Source of the DNA: Georhizobium profundi
GTDB taxonomy: Bacteria > Pseudomonadota > Alphaproteobacteria > Rhizobiales > Rhizobiaceae
DNA: 64,000 nt
Direction of reading: 5' to 3'
NCBI RefSeq assembly: GCF_003952725.1
Contig: NZ_CP032509.1
Span: forward strand, 4,054,001-4,118,000
Positions 26,640 through 35,490 of the stretch are shown piece after piece (position 1 is the first letter of the stretch; each line of letters starts with the position of its first letter). The translations under genes and the position numbers were made by a program. Under the pieces are notes generated by a model. That model worked only from the letters and a program-made list of their open reading frames with translations. It was not told the DNA's origin and did no database searches.

Positions 26640-27721
26640 AGGTCTCGACCAGATTTGTCTTGCCGGTGTGCCTCGCCTGCATCGCCGCAGGCCTGTTGAT
26701 CGCGCCGGCGCTCGCGCAATCGCCGCTCGGTATCGGCACAGCCGAACCATCGATCAACACCGGCGGTTTCATGAGCGGCTTCTTCGGCTGGATCAACGCG
26801 CTGCAGCAGGATTTCTATCGCTCGCTAACGAGCGCGCTGCGCGACATGCGGGAAGATCCGTGGAAGCTCTCCGGCCTGATCGGCCTGTCGTTTGCCTATG
26901 GCGTCTTCCACGCGGCCGGACCGGGGCACGGCAAGGCGGTCATTTCCGCTTACATGGTCGCCAACGAGGTTGCGCTGCGTCGCGGCATCTTCCTGTCCTT
27001 CGCGTCGGCTCTGCTTCAGGGCGTCATGGCGGTTCTGGTGGTGGGACTCACCTATCTCGTGCTGCGCGGCACGGCGATTTCCATGACGGACGCGACCCGC
27101 AGTCTCGAAATCGCAAGCTTTGCCGTCATCACTGCCTTCGGCGCGTGGCTGCTCTACCGCAAGCTTGCCCCCGCCCGCCGACGCCCGGCGACGCTGTCGG
27201 CCGCAGCGGTTGCGCCCGCCCAAGGCCATCACCAGCATGACCATCATCACCATGATCATGGGCATCACGACCATCATCATGGTCATCACCATCATGATCA
27301 CGGTTCGCATAGCCATTATCAGGATCATGCACATGCCGTCGGCGACGCGTGCTCGGTCTGCGGTCATTCCCATGCGCCCGATCCGGCCCTGCTTGCAAAG
27401 GAGCGCCTTTCCACGCGCGAGGCCTGGTCCGCCGTGCTGGCCGTCGGTCTGCGGCCCTGCTCCGGCGCTCTGATCGTCCTGACGTTTGCGCTTCTAAACG
27501 GCCTCTATCTCGGCGGCATTCTCTCGGTCTTCGCCATGTCGATCGGAACCGCCATCACCGTTTCGGTGCTTGCGTGCCTCGCGGTCGGCGCGAAAGACGT
27601 CGCGATCCGCTATTCCGGCAGCGGCAGCGCCGTGCGGGTGACGAACGGCATCGAGATTTTCGGCGCGCTCTGCGTATTCGTCATCGGCGCGCTGTTGCTC
27701 ACGGCCGCACTTGCCGCCTGA
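26633..27721 (+). CDS. Nickel/cobalt transporter, NicO/RcnA-like
   Basis: This 362-residue inner-membrane protein is of the NicO family, most often an efflux or uptake system for Ni/Co. A signal-like N-terminus (to about residue 29) precedes transmembrane segments carrying HAAGPGHGK (93-101) and, in the second half, GLRPCSGAL (272-280), the two metal-path motifs. Between them lies a loop of about 50 residues (198-247) packed with His and Asp plus CSVC. ATG 26633 has GGAGGT upstream and starts inside the DUF1007 gene. The substrate is inferred from the family; export seems likelier given the His loop. Confidence 0.9.
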   Translation: MLKVSTRFVLPVCLACIAAGLLIAPALAQSPLGIGTAEPSINTGGFMSGFFGWINALQQDFYRSLTSALRDMREDPWKLSGLIGLSFAYGVFHAAGPGHGKAVISAYMVANEVALRRGIFLSFASALLQGVMAVLVVGLTYLVLRGTAISMTDATRSLEIASFAVITAFGAWLLYRKLAPARRRPATLSAAAVAPAQGHHQHDHHHHDHGHHDHHHGHHHHDHGSHSHYQDHAHAVGDACSVCGHSHAPDPALLAKERLSTREAWSAVLAVGLRPCSGALIVLTFALLNGLYLGGILSVFAMSIGTAITVSVLACLAVGAKDVAIRYSGSGSAVRVTNGIEIFGALCVFVIGALLLTAALAA

Positions 27722-27729
27722 TTTCGTCC

Positions 27730-27766
27730 GCTCGGTCTAGCGGAGGCTTAACGGCTCGGTCTAGCG
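27730..27766. repeat. 13-bp direct repeat at the end of the NicO gene
   Basis: GCTCGGTCTAGCG occurs at 27730-27742 and again at 27754-27766, a 24-nt step, in the short gap between the NicO stop and the convergent small membrane protein. The second copy supplies the TAG stop of that small gene (27761-27763). It is probably a local duplication. Confidence 0.6.
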
Positions 27767-27982
27767 ACTTGGGCCCGAGCGCTCGTTGCGGCGCTGCTGC
27801 CGGGCGCGCAGCCAGAAGATTGCAAAGAAGGCGAGGACGAACAAGACCGCCACGCCATAGGCCAACCAGGTCGAGATTTCCGACAACTGGATCATCAAAG
27901 GCGGCATCACGAAAAAGCCGAGGCCTACGAATGCGAGGATAGCGGCGGCGGCAAGTGCCGAATTGCGGTCCGACTTATTCAA
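27761..27982 (-). CDS. Small membrane protein, two predicted spans
   Basis: This 73-residue protein has two hydrophobic segments (NSALAAAAILAFVGLGFFVM, and STWLAYGVAVLFVLAFFAIF) separated by a short loop and closed by a basic tail (RARQQRRNERSG). I do not recognise a family. The start is a TTG at 27982 whose last two bases lie in the TGA stop of the upstream GNAT gene, and AAGGA sits 7 nt before it, so the pair is coupled. The orientation suggests both ends inside the cell. The function is unknown. Confidence 0.7.
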   Translation of the reverse strand: MNKSDRNSALAAAAILAFVGLGFFVMPPLMIQLSEISTWLAYGVAVLFVLAFFAIFWLRARQQRRNERSGPSR

Positions 27983-28692
27983 CGGTCTGTCCTTTCGCCC
28001 GCTATGAGAGCGGCGCGTATGTCTTCCAGCGTCTGCCGCTGGTTTCCGGTTGGATCAAAGTTGTCAGTGCTCAGCCAGGCTTCCAGAGCCTGACGGATCA
28101 CCGGCCAATCCTTGTCGATCATGGCATACCACGCGGTGTCGCGGTTCCTGTCCTTGGAGATCATGTGCTGGCGAAAAACGCCCTCGAATGTGAAGCCGAG
28201 ACGCTTGGCCGCGCGCTTGGAGGGCTGATTGTCGTTGTGGCACTTCCATTCATAGCGCCGATACCCGAGATCGTCGAAGACGTGCCGCGCCATGAGATAG
28301 TGCAGTTCGGTGGCTGCGGGTGTTCGCGCCATTGCCGCGCCATGGGCGACTGCCCCCACCTCGATCGAGCCGTTCGCGGCATCGATGCGCATGTAGCTTG
28401 CCATGCCGAGGACGCTTCCCGTCGCCGCATCGACCGCCACGAGCGTGCGCCAGTTTTCCTGCACGCTTTCGAGCCAGCCGATGAAGTCCGCGACGGAATG
28501 ATAGGCCGGGTTCGGGAAGTAGTGGAGGCGATCGTTGATCGCATCGGCACCACCCAAGGCATCCCAAAGCGCTTGTCCATGGGACGCCGCATTGAATGGC
28601 TCAAGCGTCACGAACCGGCCCTTGAGCCGCACGTTTTCAGGGGTCTTGCAGCCCGTCCAGTTCTCCAAATCGCGCATGAACTTTCGCTTCAT
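27979..28692 (-). CDS. GNAT acetyltransferase, RimJ/RimL type
   Basis: This 237-residue protein matches the RimJ/RimL branch of acetyltransferases: VRLKGRFVTLEPFNA at the start, then GMASYMRIDAANGSIEVGAV, then YRRYEWKCHNDNQPSKRAAKRLGF, where the last helix closes over acetyl-CoA, and GVFRQHMISKDRNRDTAWYAM. Known members modify N-termini, antibiotics or small amines. It is translated just ahead of the small membrane protein. An in-frame ATG five codons later is also possible. The target is unknown. Confidence 0.9.
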   Translation of the reverse strand: MKRKFMRDLENWTGCKTPENVRLKGRFVTLEPFNAASHGQALWDALGGADAINDRLHYFPNPAYHSVADFIGWLESVQENWRTLVAVDAATGSVLGMASYMRIDAANGSIEVGAVAHGAAMARTPAATELHYLMARHVFDDLGYRRYEWKCHNDNQPSKRAAKRLGFTFEGVFRQHMISKDRNRDTAWYAMIDKDWPVIRQALEAWLSTDNFDPTGNQRQTLEDIRAALIAGERTDR

Positions 28693-28771
28693 TGATCTTC
28701 GCGGCCGGATAAGACATCAACGTCTCTCAAAATACAACGCGACACGATCGCCGACAGGGAGAGAGACTGAG

Positions 28772-29941
28772 ATGATCGCAACGGTGCCCGCATTCGACAG
28801 GATGGGCGAGGAAAATGCCTTTGCCGTGCTCGCGCGGGCAACCGCGCTTGCCAATGAGGGACGCGACATCATCAATCTCGGGATCGGCCAACCGGACTTC
28901 AAGACGCCCGAGCACATCGTCGAAGCGGCGATCAAGGCCCTGCGTGACGGCCATCACGGCTACACGCCGGCGACCGGGTTGCTGGCGACCCGCGAGGCGG
29001 TTGCGCGCCGCACGCTGTCGACGACGGGTGTCGAGGTGTCACCCGAAAATGTCATGATCATGCCGGGCGGCAAGCCAACCATGTATGCCGCTATCGTCAT
29101 GTTCGGCGAGCCGGGCAGCGAGATCCTCTACCCGGATCCAGGCTTCCCCATCTATCGCTCCATGATCGAGTTCACCGGCGCAACGCCCATTCCGGTTCCC
29201 ATCCGCGAGGAAACGGGCTTTGCATTTTCGGCGGAAGAGACGCTGTCGCTGATCACGCCGAAGACGCGGCTCCTCATCCTCAATTCACCGGCCAACCCGA
29301 CGGGCGGGATCACGCCACGCGCCGAGATCGAGAAGCTGGTCAAGGGTCTCGCCGACCATCCGCATGTGGCGATCATGTCGGACGAGATCTATGACGTGAT
29401 GACCTATGACGGCGAAAAGCACACCTCGCTCCTGGAGTTTCCCGAGATCCGCGATCGTCTGATCGTGCTCAATGGCTGGTCGAAGACCTGGGCGATGACC
29501 GGCTGGCGCATGGGCTGGTCGATCTGGCCAAATGGGCTCTACGACAAGGTGCGCAAGCTCGCGGTGAATTGCTGGTCCTGCGTCAATGCGCCGAGCCAGT
29601 TTGCCGGCATCGCCGCAATCGATGGGCCGCAGGACGCCGTGGACGAAATGATGGCCGCCTTCGACCAGCGCCGCAAGCTCGTGGTGGATGGCTTGCGCGC
29701 CCTGCCCGGCATCGATTGCGCCACGCCGAAGGGTGCGTTCTACGCGTTTCCGAACGTCAAGGAGACGGGCTGGCCTGCCAAGAAGCTGGCAGCAGCGCTT
29801 CTCGACGAGGCCGGTGTCGCGCTCATCGGCGGACCGGATTTCGGCATTCTGGGCGAGGGCTATATCCGCCTTTCCTACGCCAACTCGGCTGAGAACATCG
29901 AACGCGCGCTGGAGCGCATCGGTGATTTCCTCAGCCGCTGA
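28772..29941 (+). CDS. PLP-dependent class I aminotransferase
   Basis: This 389-residue fold-I aminotransferase carries NLGIGQPDFKTPEH at the start, HHGYTPATGLLATREAV, and the PLP lysine in NGWSKTWAMTGWRMGW. The invariant Arg near the end is probably in GEGYIRLSYANS. The substrate-specific residues cannot be assigned here; the aspartate/aromatic group of rhizobia is the nearest. ATG 28772 follows a GAGAGAGACTGAG stretch and fits the family start; the frame continues upstream without homology. It is divergent from the GNAT gene and convergent with the SLC13 permease, whose stop adjoins its own. Confidence 0.9.
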   Translation: MIATVPAFDRMGEENAFAVLARATALANEGRDIINLGIGQPDFKTPEHIVEAAIKALRDGHHGYTPATGLLATREAVARRTLSTTGVEVSPENVMIMPGGKPTMYAAIVMFGEPGSEILYPDPGFPIYRSMIEFTGATPIPVPIREETGFAFSAEETLSLITPKTRLLILNSPANPTGGITPRAEIEKLVKGLADHPHVAIMSDEIYDVMTYDGEKHTSLLEFPEIRDRLIVLNGWSKTWAMTGWRMGWSIWPNGLYDKVRKLAVNCWSCVNAPSQFAGIAAIDGPQDAVDEMMAAFDQRRKLVVDGLRALPGIDCATPKGAFYAFPNVKETGWPAKKLAAALLDEAGVALIGGPDFGILGEGYIRLSYANSAENIERALERIGDFLSR

Positions 29942-31720
29942 TCAAAGACCGAAAAACACGACGATCGCAGCGCAGGTGGCGAGGCCGATGATGATGTTCA
30001 TCGGCACGCCGATCTTCAGGAAGTCTGCGAAGGTGTAATTGCCTGCGCCGTAGACGAGCGTGTTTGTCTGGTAGCCGATCGGCGTGGCGAAGCTCGCGCT
30101 CGCCGCAAACATGACTGCGACGACGAAAGCTCGAGGGTCGATGCCGAGACTTTCAGCCAGCCCGATGGCCAGCGGCGTGATGATGACGGCGACCGCGTTG
30201 TTGCTGGCGACTTCGGTGAGGAACGAGGTCAGTGCATACACGGCAACAAGCGCGATGATGGGCGACATCTGCGCGATCCAGGGTGATATGAGCGAAACGA
30301 CGAGCTCGATGGCGCCGGTGTTCTGAAGGCCCGTGCCGATAGCCAGCATGGCGAAGATCAGGATCAGGATCGAGCCATCGACAGCGCTCCAAGCCTCATC
30401 GGAATCGATGCAGCGCAAAAGCAGGATCGCAACGACGGCAATGAAGGCCAAGGCCTCGATGGGCATCACGTTGAAGGCGGCAAAACCCACGACCGCCATC
30501 AACGCGGCAATGGCAATCGGCGCTTTGCTGCGCCGGAAGGACCGCTCTTCAGACGCGGTGATGGAGACAAGGTTCGCCTCCTCCGCAAGACGCGAAATCC
30601 CCTCCTCCTGTCCTTCGATCAGCAGCCGGTCGGCCGGGCGCAACCGTACGCTTGCCATATCGGCGCCGGCATTGTGGTTCGGCCGGTGGATGCCGAGCAC
30701 GCGCGCTCCGAAGTGACTGCCGAGACCCATCTCGGCGAGCGTCCGGCCCACGCTGTGACGACGCGGCGCCACAAAGGCCTCCACGACCACGCCGTCTTCC
30801 AGCTTGCGAATCCCGCGCCGGGGGCCAACGCGGAACCCGTCTTCTTCGTTCAGCGTCAGGATTTCTGAGGCCGGGGCCTGAATGACCAGGCGGTCGCCTG
30901 TCGTCAGGAGCACGTCGTCGAGGTCCTTCAGCTTCTGCCCGCCACGCATCACAGACACGATCCGGATCGACTCACGGTTCAAGGCAGCAATGTCCTTCAG
31001 CGGTTTGTTCTCGATCTTCGCGGCGGCCGTGATCATGACTTCGCTCAGATAGACCGGATCCGCCGACTCTACGGTTTCGGCACCGCCGCCTTCCCGGTGC
31101 GGGAGAAGCAAGGGACCGAGAACGAGGAGGGAGCCCCAGCCTACGAGGACGACGACGATGCCGACCGGCGTAATTTCGAAGATCGAGAATGGCGCCAGTC
31201 CGTTTTCGCGCGCGACGCCATCAACCAGCAGGTTCGTGGAGGTTCCGATCAAGGTCACGGTTCCACCGAAAATCGCCGCGTAGGAGAGCGGGATCAGAAG
31301 ACGCGTCGAAGCGATCTTCATGGCGGATGCGAGCTTGATGATGATCGGTATGGTGACGAGGACGACCGGCGTGTTGTTTACGAACGCCGAGGAGACGGAA
31401 ACGATCGCAAGGAGGAGCAGCAGCGCCAGCATGGGCCGTTTGCCTGATAGCGCGATGACCTTGTTGGAGATCGTCTCCAGAACGCCGGTGCGAACGAGCG
31501 CCCCGGACAGAATGAACATGGCAGCGATCGTGAGCGGTGCAGGATTGGAGAAGACATCCAGCAACTCGTCGGCCGAGACGAACCCGATGATGACGAAGAC
31601 GACCGCGCCCGCAGCTGCGATCACATCGGGGGGATAGCGTTCCGTGAAGAAGCCGACAAACATGCAAGCAAGCAGGCCTAACGCGATGTAGGCCTGGTAG
31701 TCGACGATGAACGCGGTCAT
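29942..31720 (-). CDS. SLC13/DASS-type permease with two RCK-C domains
   Basis: This 592-residue inner-membrane carrier moves an anion such as sulfate or a dicarboxylate, probably with sodium or protons. Hydrophobic blocks at 1-205 and 400-592 hold the two helical hairpins, marked by NNTPVV (115-120) and GTSTN (159-163) in the first half. Between them lie two TrkA-C/RCK-C domains (about 221-290 and 306-380), the usual regulatory insert of this subgroup. The end (GAGNYTFADFLKIGVPMN) is typical. It stands alone; a terminator of the next gene lies 24 nt upstream of its start. The substrate is not decidable by eye. Confidence 0.92.
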   Translation of the reverse strand: MTAFIVDYQAYIALGLLACMFVGFFTERYPPDVIAAAGAVVFVIIGFVSADELLDVFSNPAPLTIAAMFILSGALVRTGVLETISNKVIALSGKRPMLALLLLLAIVSVSSAFVNNTPVVLVTIPIIIKLASAMKIASTRLLIPLSYAAIFGGTVTLIGTSTNLLVDGVARENGLAPFSIFEITPVGIVVVLVGWGSLLVLGPLLLPHREGGGAETVESADPVYLSEVMITAAAKIENKPLKDIAALNRESIRIVSVMRGGQKLKDLDDVLLTTGDRLVIQAPASEILTLNEEDGFRVGPRRGIRKLEDGVVVEAFVAPRRHSVGRTLAEMGLGSHFGARVLGIHRPNHNAGADMASVRLRPADRLLIEGQEEGISRLAEEANLVSITASEERSFRRSKAPIAIAALMAVVGFAAFNVMPIEALAFIAVVAILLLRCIDSDEAWSAVDGSILILIFAMLAIGTGLQNTGAIELVVSLISPWIAQMSPIIALVAVYALTSFLTEVASNNAVAVIITPLAIGLAESLGIDPRAFVVAVMFAASASFATPIGYQTNTLVYGAGNYTFADFLKIGVPMNIIIGLATCAAIVVFFGL

Positions 31721-31743
31721 GAAGTCCCCTCAAGCAACGCCGC

Positions 31744-31790
31744 AAAACGGAAGCACGGCGGTTCTGTTCCGCCGCGCCTTCCGTTTGTCG
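31744..31790 (-). terminator. Intrinsic terminator after the 282-residue membrane protein gene
   Basis: AAACGGAAG pairs with CTTCCGTTT, and inside it CGGCGG pairs with CCGCCG around a 7-nt loop. On the minus strand the stem is followed by TTTTGCGG. It lies 26 nt past the stop of the gene at 31816-32664 and keeps its transcript apart from the SLC13 gene. Confidence 0.78.
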
Positions 31791-31815
31791 CTTAGCATTA
31801 CCGAGCGACAGAAGG

Positions 31816-32664
31816 CTAACCCAGGAAGGGCAGAAAGGGGCGGCCTTGGAGCGCCTGCCAGAAGACGAAGACAACGAAGACAATGTAGAGCAGTGCCGAC
31901 AAGCGGAGAGCCCAGATCGCCTTCAGTCCCATCCAGGCAGAGATGGCAAGACCGGCAAGCGGGACGAAATGCAGGGCATGGGTCGCGAAGAAATGCGGCA
32001 CCCGAAGGTCACCGCCGTCGCGCGCCCATCCGAGGACCGCAAGGTTGATCGAGCCGGTACCCGTGCCGACGAAATGGCCACCCGTGCCGCTCATGTAGCC
32101 GGCGGTGACGGCTGTCATGGGCAGCACCATGGCGAGACCGAGCACGATCCCCTCCTTCAGCACCCGGTTACCGCCAGGCGCGGGTCGCAAAGCAATCTGC
32201 CAAGCGTAATAGGCCGAGGCGCCCGTGAGCCAAAGCGCGAGGATGCCCATCAGCCCGTAGAGAATACCGCCCACGCCATCCATGTTGAAATGGGACCGCG
32301 TGCCGAGCATGGCGGCTCCCCCCACCCAGACCATTTCCGCCATGATCGCCGCGACGATGCTTGCGGCATAGATGCGATAGCTGCGACGCGCGGTCAGTCC
32401 TTCCGGCAGGTATCTGGCGAAGAAAGCCAATGACAGCAGATAGACGCCGAGCGCGAACTGGAACTTGAGCGGCTTGATCCATCCCGGAACGCCGGCCCAG
32501 TCCCGCGTGTCGATCAGCAACGCGGCGCCCGTCGGGATCATGAGGGCGAGCAGAAACAGACCGGCGGCCGTGAACAGCGGCTCGTCGCGGCGCAGCCGGG
32601 ACAGGGAAGCGACGTGAGCCCAGGACGTCATTGGCATTTGCGGATCGAGTACGGACGCGTTCAT
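31816..32664 (-). CDS. Multi-span membrane protein of unknown function
   Basis: This 282-residue protein has about seven or eight hydrophobic segments, including LFTAAGLFLLALMIPTGAAL, FALGVYLLSLAFFARYL, GVGGILYGLMGILALWLTG and FFATHALHFVPLAGLAISAW. Two His in the THALHFVP segment and HF in SRSHFNMDG are the only obvious polar residues within spans. The family is unrecognised. ATG 32664 has GAGAGG 6 nt upstream. It overlaps nothing and follows the ABA4-like gene by about 10 nt, so the two form one operon that is divergent from a TetR regulator. Confidence 0.75.
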   Translation of the reverse strand: MNASVLDPQMPMTSWAHVASLSRLRRDEPLFTAAGLFLLALMIPTGAALLIDTRDWAGVPGWIKPLKFQFALGVYLLSLAFFARYLPEGLTARRSYRIYAASIVAAIMAEMVWVGGAAMLGTRSHFNMDGVGGILYGLMGILALWLTGASAYYAWQIALRPAPGGNRVLKEGIVLGLAMVLPMTAVTAGYMSGTGGHFVGTGTGSINLAVLGWARDGGDLRVPHFFATHALHFVPLAGLAISAWMGLKAIWALRLSALLYIVFVVFVFWQALQGRPFLPFLG

Positions 32665-32674
32665 CTGAGACCTC

Positions 32675-33106
32675 TCAAGCAAGATCGAGTTTGTGGAATC
32701 GCGCCAGGCGCAGCGACTGGAACAGGAGATAGCCGACCGGCCCGAACAGGAAGGTCAGGGCGAGGATGGGCAACAGCAGTGCAAAGGGCAGGCCCTCAAC
32801 CTCATTGGCACGCACGATCCAGGCGCCGATCAGGAGGTCGAAGGCGAGATAGTGCAGCCAGCCGGCGAACAGTATTTCCGGGGTCCGGAAGAGCAGCGCT
32901 ACGTCGGCCAAGGACGAGAAACCGCCCTCGGCGCTGGTCCAGAACGCCAAGATAATTGCGGCATAGGCGGCCGAAAGAAGCAGCGGAACAATAATTTCGG
33001 GATAGGGCCTGATCCAGCGCAGCCGGCCGAAATGGGACGCGGCGAGCGTCACCCACCCTGTCATTGCCAACGTGCTGGCAGCTGAAAACGCATCCTCGAC
33101 CATCAT
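32675..33106 (-). CDS. ABA4-like family membrane protein
   Basis: This 143-residue protein has four hydrophobic segments and the pattern of the ABA4-like family: LFAGWLHYLAFDLLIGAWIV, then GPVGYLLFQSLRLAR near the end. Plant ABA4 is needed for neoxanthin formation, but bacterial members have no assigned role. ATG 33106 follows AAAGGAGAGGC. It is the first gene of a two-gene operon with the 282-residue membrane protein and faces the TetR gene across 94 nt with a candidate operator. Confidence 0.8.
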   Translation of the reverse strand: MMVEDAFSAASTLAMTGWVTLAASHFGRLRWIRPYPEIIVPLLLSAAYAAIILAFWTSAEGGFSSLADVALLFRTPEILFAGWLHYLAFDLLIGAWIVRANEVEGLPFALLLPILALTFLFGPVGYLLFQSLRLARFHKLDLA

Positions 33107-33163
33107 GCCTCTCCTTTGATCTAGACAGCGTCAGGATTGAAGAATGGCATGCATCTTTCTGTT

Positions 33164-33180
33164 GTCAAGTTTATTTTGAC
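33164..33180. promoter_or_regulatory. Candidate TetR operator
   Basis: GTCAA-N7-TTGAC is an exact inverted repeat in the 94-nt divergent gap between the ABA4-like operon and the TetR gene. TetR regulators usually bind a palindrome in such gaps and shut both promoters. The length and sequence fit, but arms of 5 nt are short. Confidence 0.4.
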
Positions 33181-33200
33181 GCCGTAAAGATGGGAAGTCT

Positions 33201-33848
33201 TTGCGGAAAGTGAGGAGAATTGTCGTTTCCGAGAAAACCACGCCAGCCAAACCCTATCACCACGGCGATCTGCGCGCGGCGCTGCTGGAGGCGGCAGAGC
33301 TCGTGCTTGCCGAAAAGGGAATCGAAGGTTTTACGTTGCGGGGCTGCGCCAAGCGCGCAGGCGTTTCCCATGCGGCACCGGCTCACCATTTCGGCGATGC
33401 GGCCGGATTGCTGACGGCACTCGCAGCACAGGGCTTCGAGCGGTTCATCGAGACGCAAAACCGGGTGAAGGCAGCGGCACAGCCTGTCGACGCGCGGGCC
33501 AATCTGCTGGCCGCCGGGATCGGCTATCTCACATTTGCGCGGGAGAACCAGGCGCTGTTTCGGCTGATGTTTTCGTCGGAGCGGCGCGATGACAGCGACG
33601 CCCATCTCGCTGCGTGCGCGCAGGCCGCCTACATGCAGCTCGCCGCCGATGTGGCTGCAGTGCGGGGGGATGCGAAAGCGCCGCCGCGGCCGAATGATGT
33701 GGATGTCATCGCCGCTTGGGCGATGGTCCACGGGCTATCGGATCTGATGATCTCCGGCCGGATCATGCTCGATGGGCTCTCGGAGACGGAGCGCCAAGCG
33801 GCGCTTGAAAGCATCATTGCCCGCGTCATGCCCGAAGCTCGACCATGA
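33201..33848 (+). CDS. TetR/AcrR family regulator
   Basis: This 215-residue regulator has the TetR helix-turn-helix (YHHGDLRAALLEAAELVLAE then FTLRGCAKRAGVSHAAPAHHF) and an all-helical C-terminal domain of the WHG type (LFRLMFSSERRD, AWAMVHGLSDLMISGRI). The start is unclear: TTG at 33201 or GTG at 33210 are the only in-frame choices, with a GGGAAG site a few bases before. The divergent ABA4-like/membrane operon is the probable target. The ligand is unknown. Confidence 0.9.
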   Translation: MRKVRRIVVSEKTTPAKPYHHGDLRAALLEAAELVLAEKGIEGFTLRGCAKRAGVSHAAPAHHFGDAAGLLTALAAQGFERFIETQNRVKAAAQPVDARANLLAAGIGYLTFARENQALFRLMFSSERRDDSDAHLAACAQAAYMQLAADVAAVRGDAKAPPRPNDVDVIAAWAMVHGLSDLMISGRIMLDGLSETERQAALESIIARVMPEARP

Positions 33849-33866
33849 CGCAGGGACGATCAGGCC

Positions 33867-34658
33867 TCAGGCTGTCTTGACGCCGGACACAGTCGCTTCG
33901 ATGTGATCCACCAAGGCATCCGGCAATCCGAGACGGCCGGCGAGCAAATCCAGGTAGCCGCGCTCGGCGCGCGTGTCCGGATCGATGGCCAGGCGCGAGG
34001 CGGTGTAGATCTCCACCTTCTGCTCCTCGGTCTTTGCGGCTGCGACGATCGCGTCGACATCGACGGGTCCGTCCAGTTCCTTCTGCAGGAATGCAAGTTC
34101 CTCGGCGTCGAGCCCGTCTTCGGAAAGCTTGCCGACAATGGCCGCCCGTTCGGTGGCATCGATATGGCCATCAGCCTTGGCGGCGGCGATCATGGCGCGC
34201 ACCATGGCCAGCGCGAAATCATCGCTGGTCTGCTGCGGATCCAGATCGAAACCGCTTCCGGCCGGCGGCGGCAAAACTTCCTGCTGCGGCTGGCCGGCGA
34301 TCGTCGTCGGAGCCTTACCAGCCTGGTAATTGCGATAGGCGAGATAGCCGAGGCCGGCGATCGCGGCCATGCCGCCGACCTTCAAGGCCGAGCCGCCGAG
34401 CTTGCGACCCGTCTTGGTGCCGAGAAGCGCCGCCATGACCGCGCTTGCCGCCATGGGGTTGTTGCGGGCCATGTCGGCCACCTGGCCTGCCTTGCCCGAA
34501 AGAGCACCGCCGCCCTGCCCGGCAAGACCGCCAAGATTGCCGAGCGCGCCACCCTGACCCGCAAGCCCACCGAGCTTGCCGAGAATATCGGACCCGGAGG
34601 ACGAGCCCCCGCGGGAAGATCCGAGGAACTGTTCGAGAAGCTTTTTGGGGTCGAGCAT
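33867..34658 (-). CDS. DUF533 / TerB-like family membrane protein
   Basis: This 263-residue protein of the YebE-type DUF533 family begins MLDPKKLLEQFLGSS and has a Gly/Ala-rich low-complexity stretch (GGLAGQGGALGNLGG), one membrane-like segment (ALKVGGMAAIAGLGYLAYR) and a TerB-like helical domain (about 140-260: LAMVRAMIAAAKADGHIDATE, then LYTASRLAIDPDTRAERGYL). The TerB fold suggests a metal-binding or signalling role, but the function is unknown. ATG 34658 has AAGG about 8 nt upstream. It is isolated between the TetR and KDPG aldolase genes. Confidence 0.88.
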   Translation of the reverse strand: MLDPKKLLEQFLGSSRGGSSSGSDILGKLGGLAGQGGALGNLGGLAGQGGGALSGKAGQVADMARNNPMAASAVMAALLGTKTGRKLGGSALKVGGMAAIAGLGYLAYRNYQAGKAPTTIAGQPQQEVLPPPAGSGFDLDPQQTSDDFALAMVRAMIAAAKADGHIDATERAAIVGKLSEDGLDAEELAFLQKELDGPVDVDAIVAAAKTEEQKVEIYTASRLAIDPDTRAERGYLDLLAGRLGLPDALVDHIEATVSGVKTA

Positions 34659-34743
34659 GGCGTCTACCTTCTGCGGAGCATATGCGTTGCTCGGCAGATA
34701 ATGACGGCGGAACCCGAATTCAAATGTCGCTTGACGTCAGCCG

Positions 34744-35382
34744 CTATTGAGCGAGCAGCATCGCTTCGGATGCCAGCCGGGTGATCCCGTCCCAATCGCC
34801 GGCCTCGACCATGGCTTTCGGCGCGACCCAGGAGCCACCGACGCAGACGACGTTCGGCAACGAGAGATAGGTCCGCGCATTCTCTGGCGAAACGCCTCCG
34901 GTCGGGCAGAAAAGGGTTCCAGCCAGCGGCGACGACAGCGCCTTCAGATAGGCGGCACCGCCGGCCTGCTCAGCCGGGAAGAATTTCAGGACGTCATAGC
35001 CTTCTTCGCGCAGCGCCATCACTTCGCTGGACGTGGCAGCACCCGGCAGGAGCGGTACGGAGGATGAACGCGCGGCATCCAGCAGCTCCTGCGTCGTGCC
35101 GGGCGACACGATGAACTGAGCACCGGCATCGACGGCTTCATCGTAATTGCGCGCGTTGAGGATGGTGCCTGCGCCGGTCACCGCACCTTCGACCTCCTGA
35201 GCGACCAGGCGGATCGCCTCGAGCGCTGCAGGCGTGCGCAACGTGATCTCGATCGCCTTCAGCCCACCAGCGACCAGCGCGCGGGCAAGGGGAACCGCCG
35301 CGCGCGCGTCGTCAATGACCAGCACCGGAACGACGGGCTGCAGCTTCAGCGTTGCCAAAAGGCGATCGGTCTTGTCGTTCAT
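34744..35382 (-). CDS. eda: 2-dehydro-3-deoxy-6-phosphogluconate aldolase
   Basis: This 212-residue class I aldolase splits KDPG into pyruvate and glyceraldehyde 3-phosphate, the last step of the Entner-Doudoroff route. Glu45 in KAIEITLRT and the Schiff-base Lys133 in [13 protein letters not shown] line up with the E. coli enzyme, and [10 protein letters not shown] gives the phosphate loop. I chose ATG 35382 because it yields the standard length; the frame opens 30 codons further upstream. The edd and zwf genes are not adjacent, so it works with genes elsewhere. Confidence 0.94.
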   Translation of the reverse strand: MNDKTDRLLATLKLQPVVPVLVIDDARAAVPLARALVAGGLKAIEITLRTPAALEAIRLVAQEVEGAVTGAGTILNARNYDEAVDAGAQFIVSPGTTQELLDAARSSSVPLLPGAATSSEVMALREEGYDVLKFFPAEQAGGAAYLKALSSPLAGTLFCPTGGVSPENARTYLSLPNVVCVGGSWVAPKAMVEAGDWDGITRLASEAMLLAQ

Positions 35383-35490
35383 CGCGTCGGGTCTTCCCTG
35401 GTCAGATTTCGGCTGTATCACGGCGTCTCGAAAGCCGCCAAGAATGGCTTCAGGGATTACCGATTTTGCCACCCCTTGTCCATTGACGCT

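Noticed and set aside
27225..27315. Similar His-codon repeats as a repeat array
   Set aside because: They encode the metal loop of the NicO transporter in frame.
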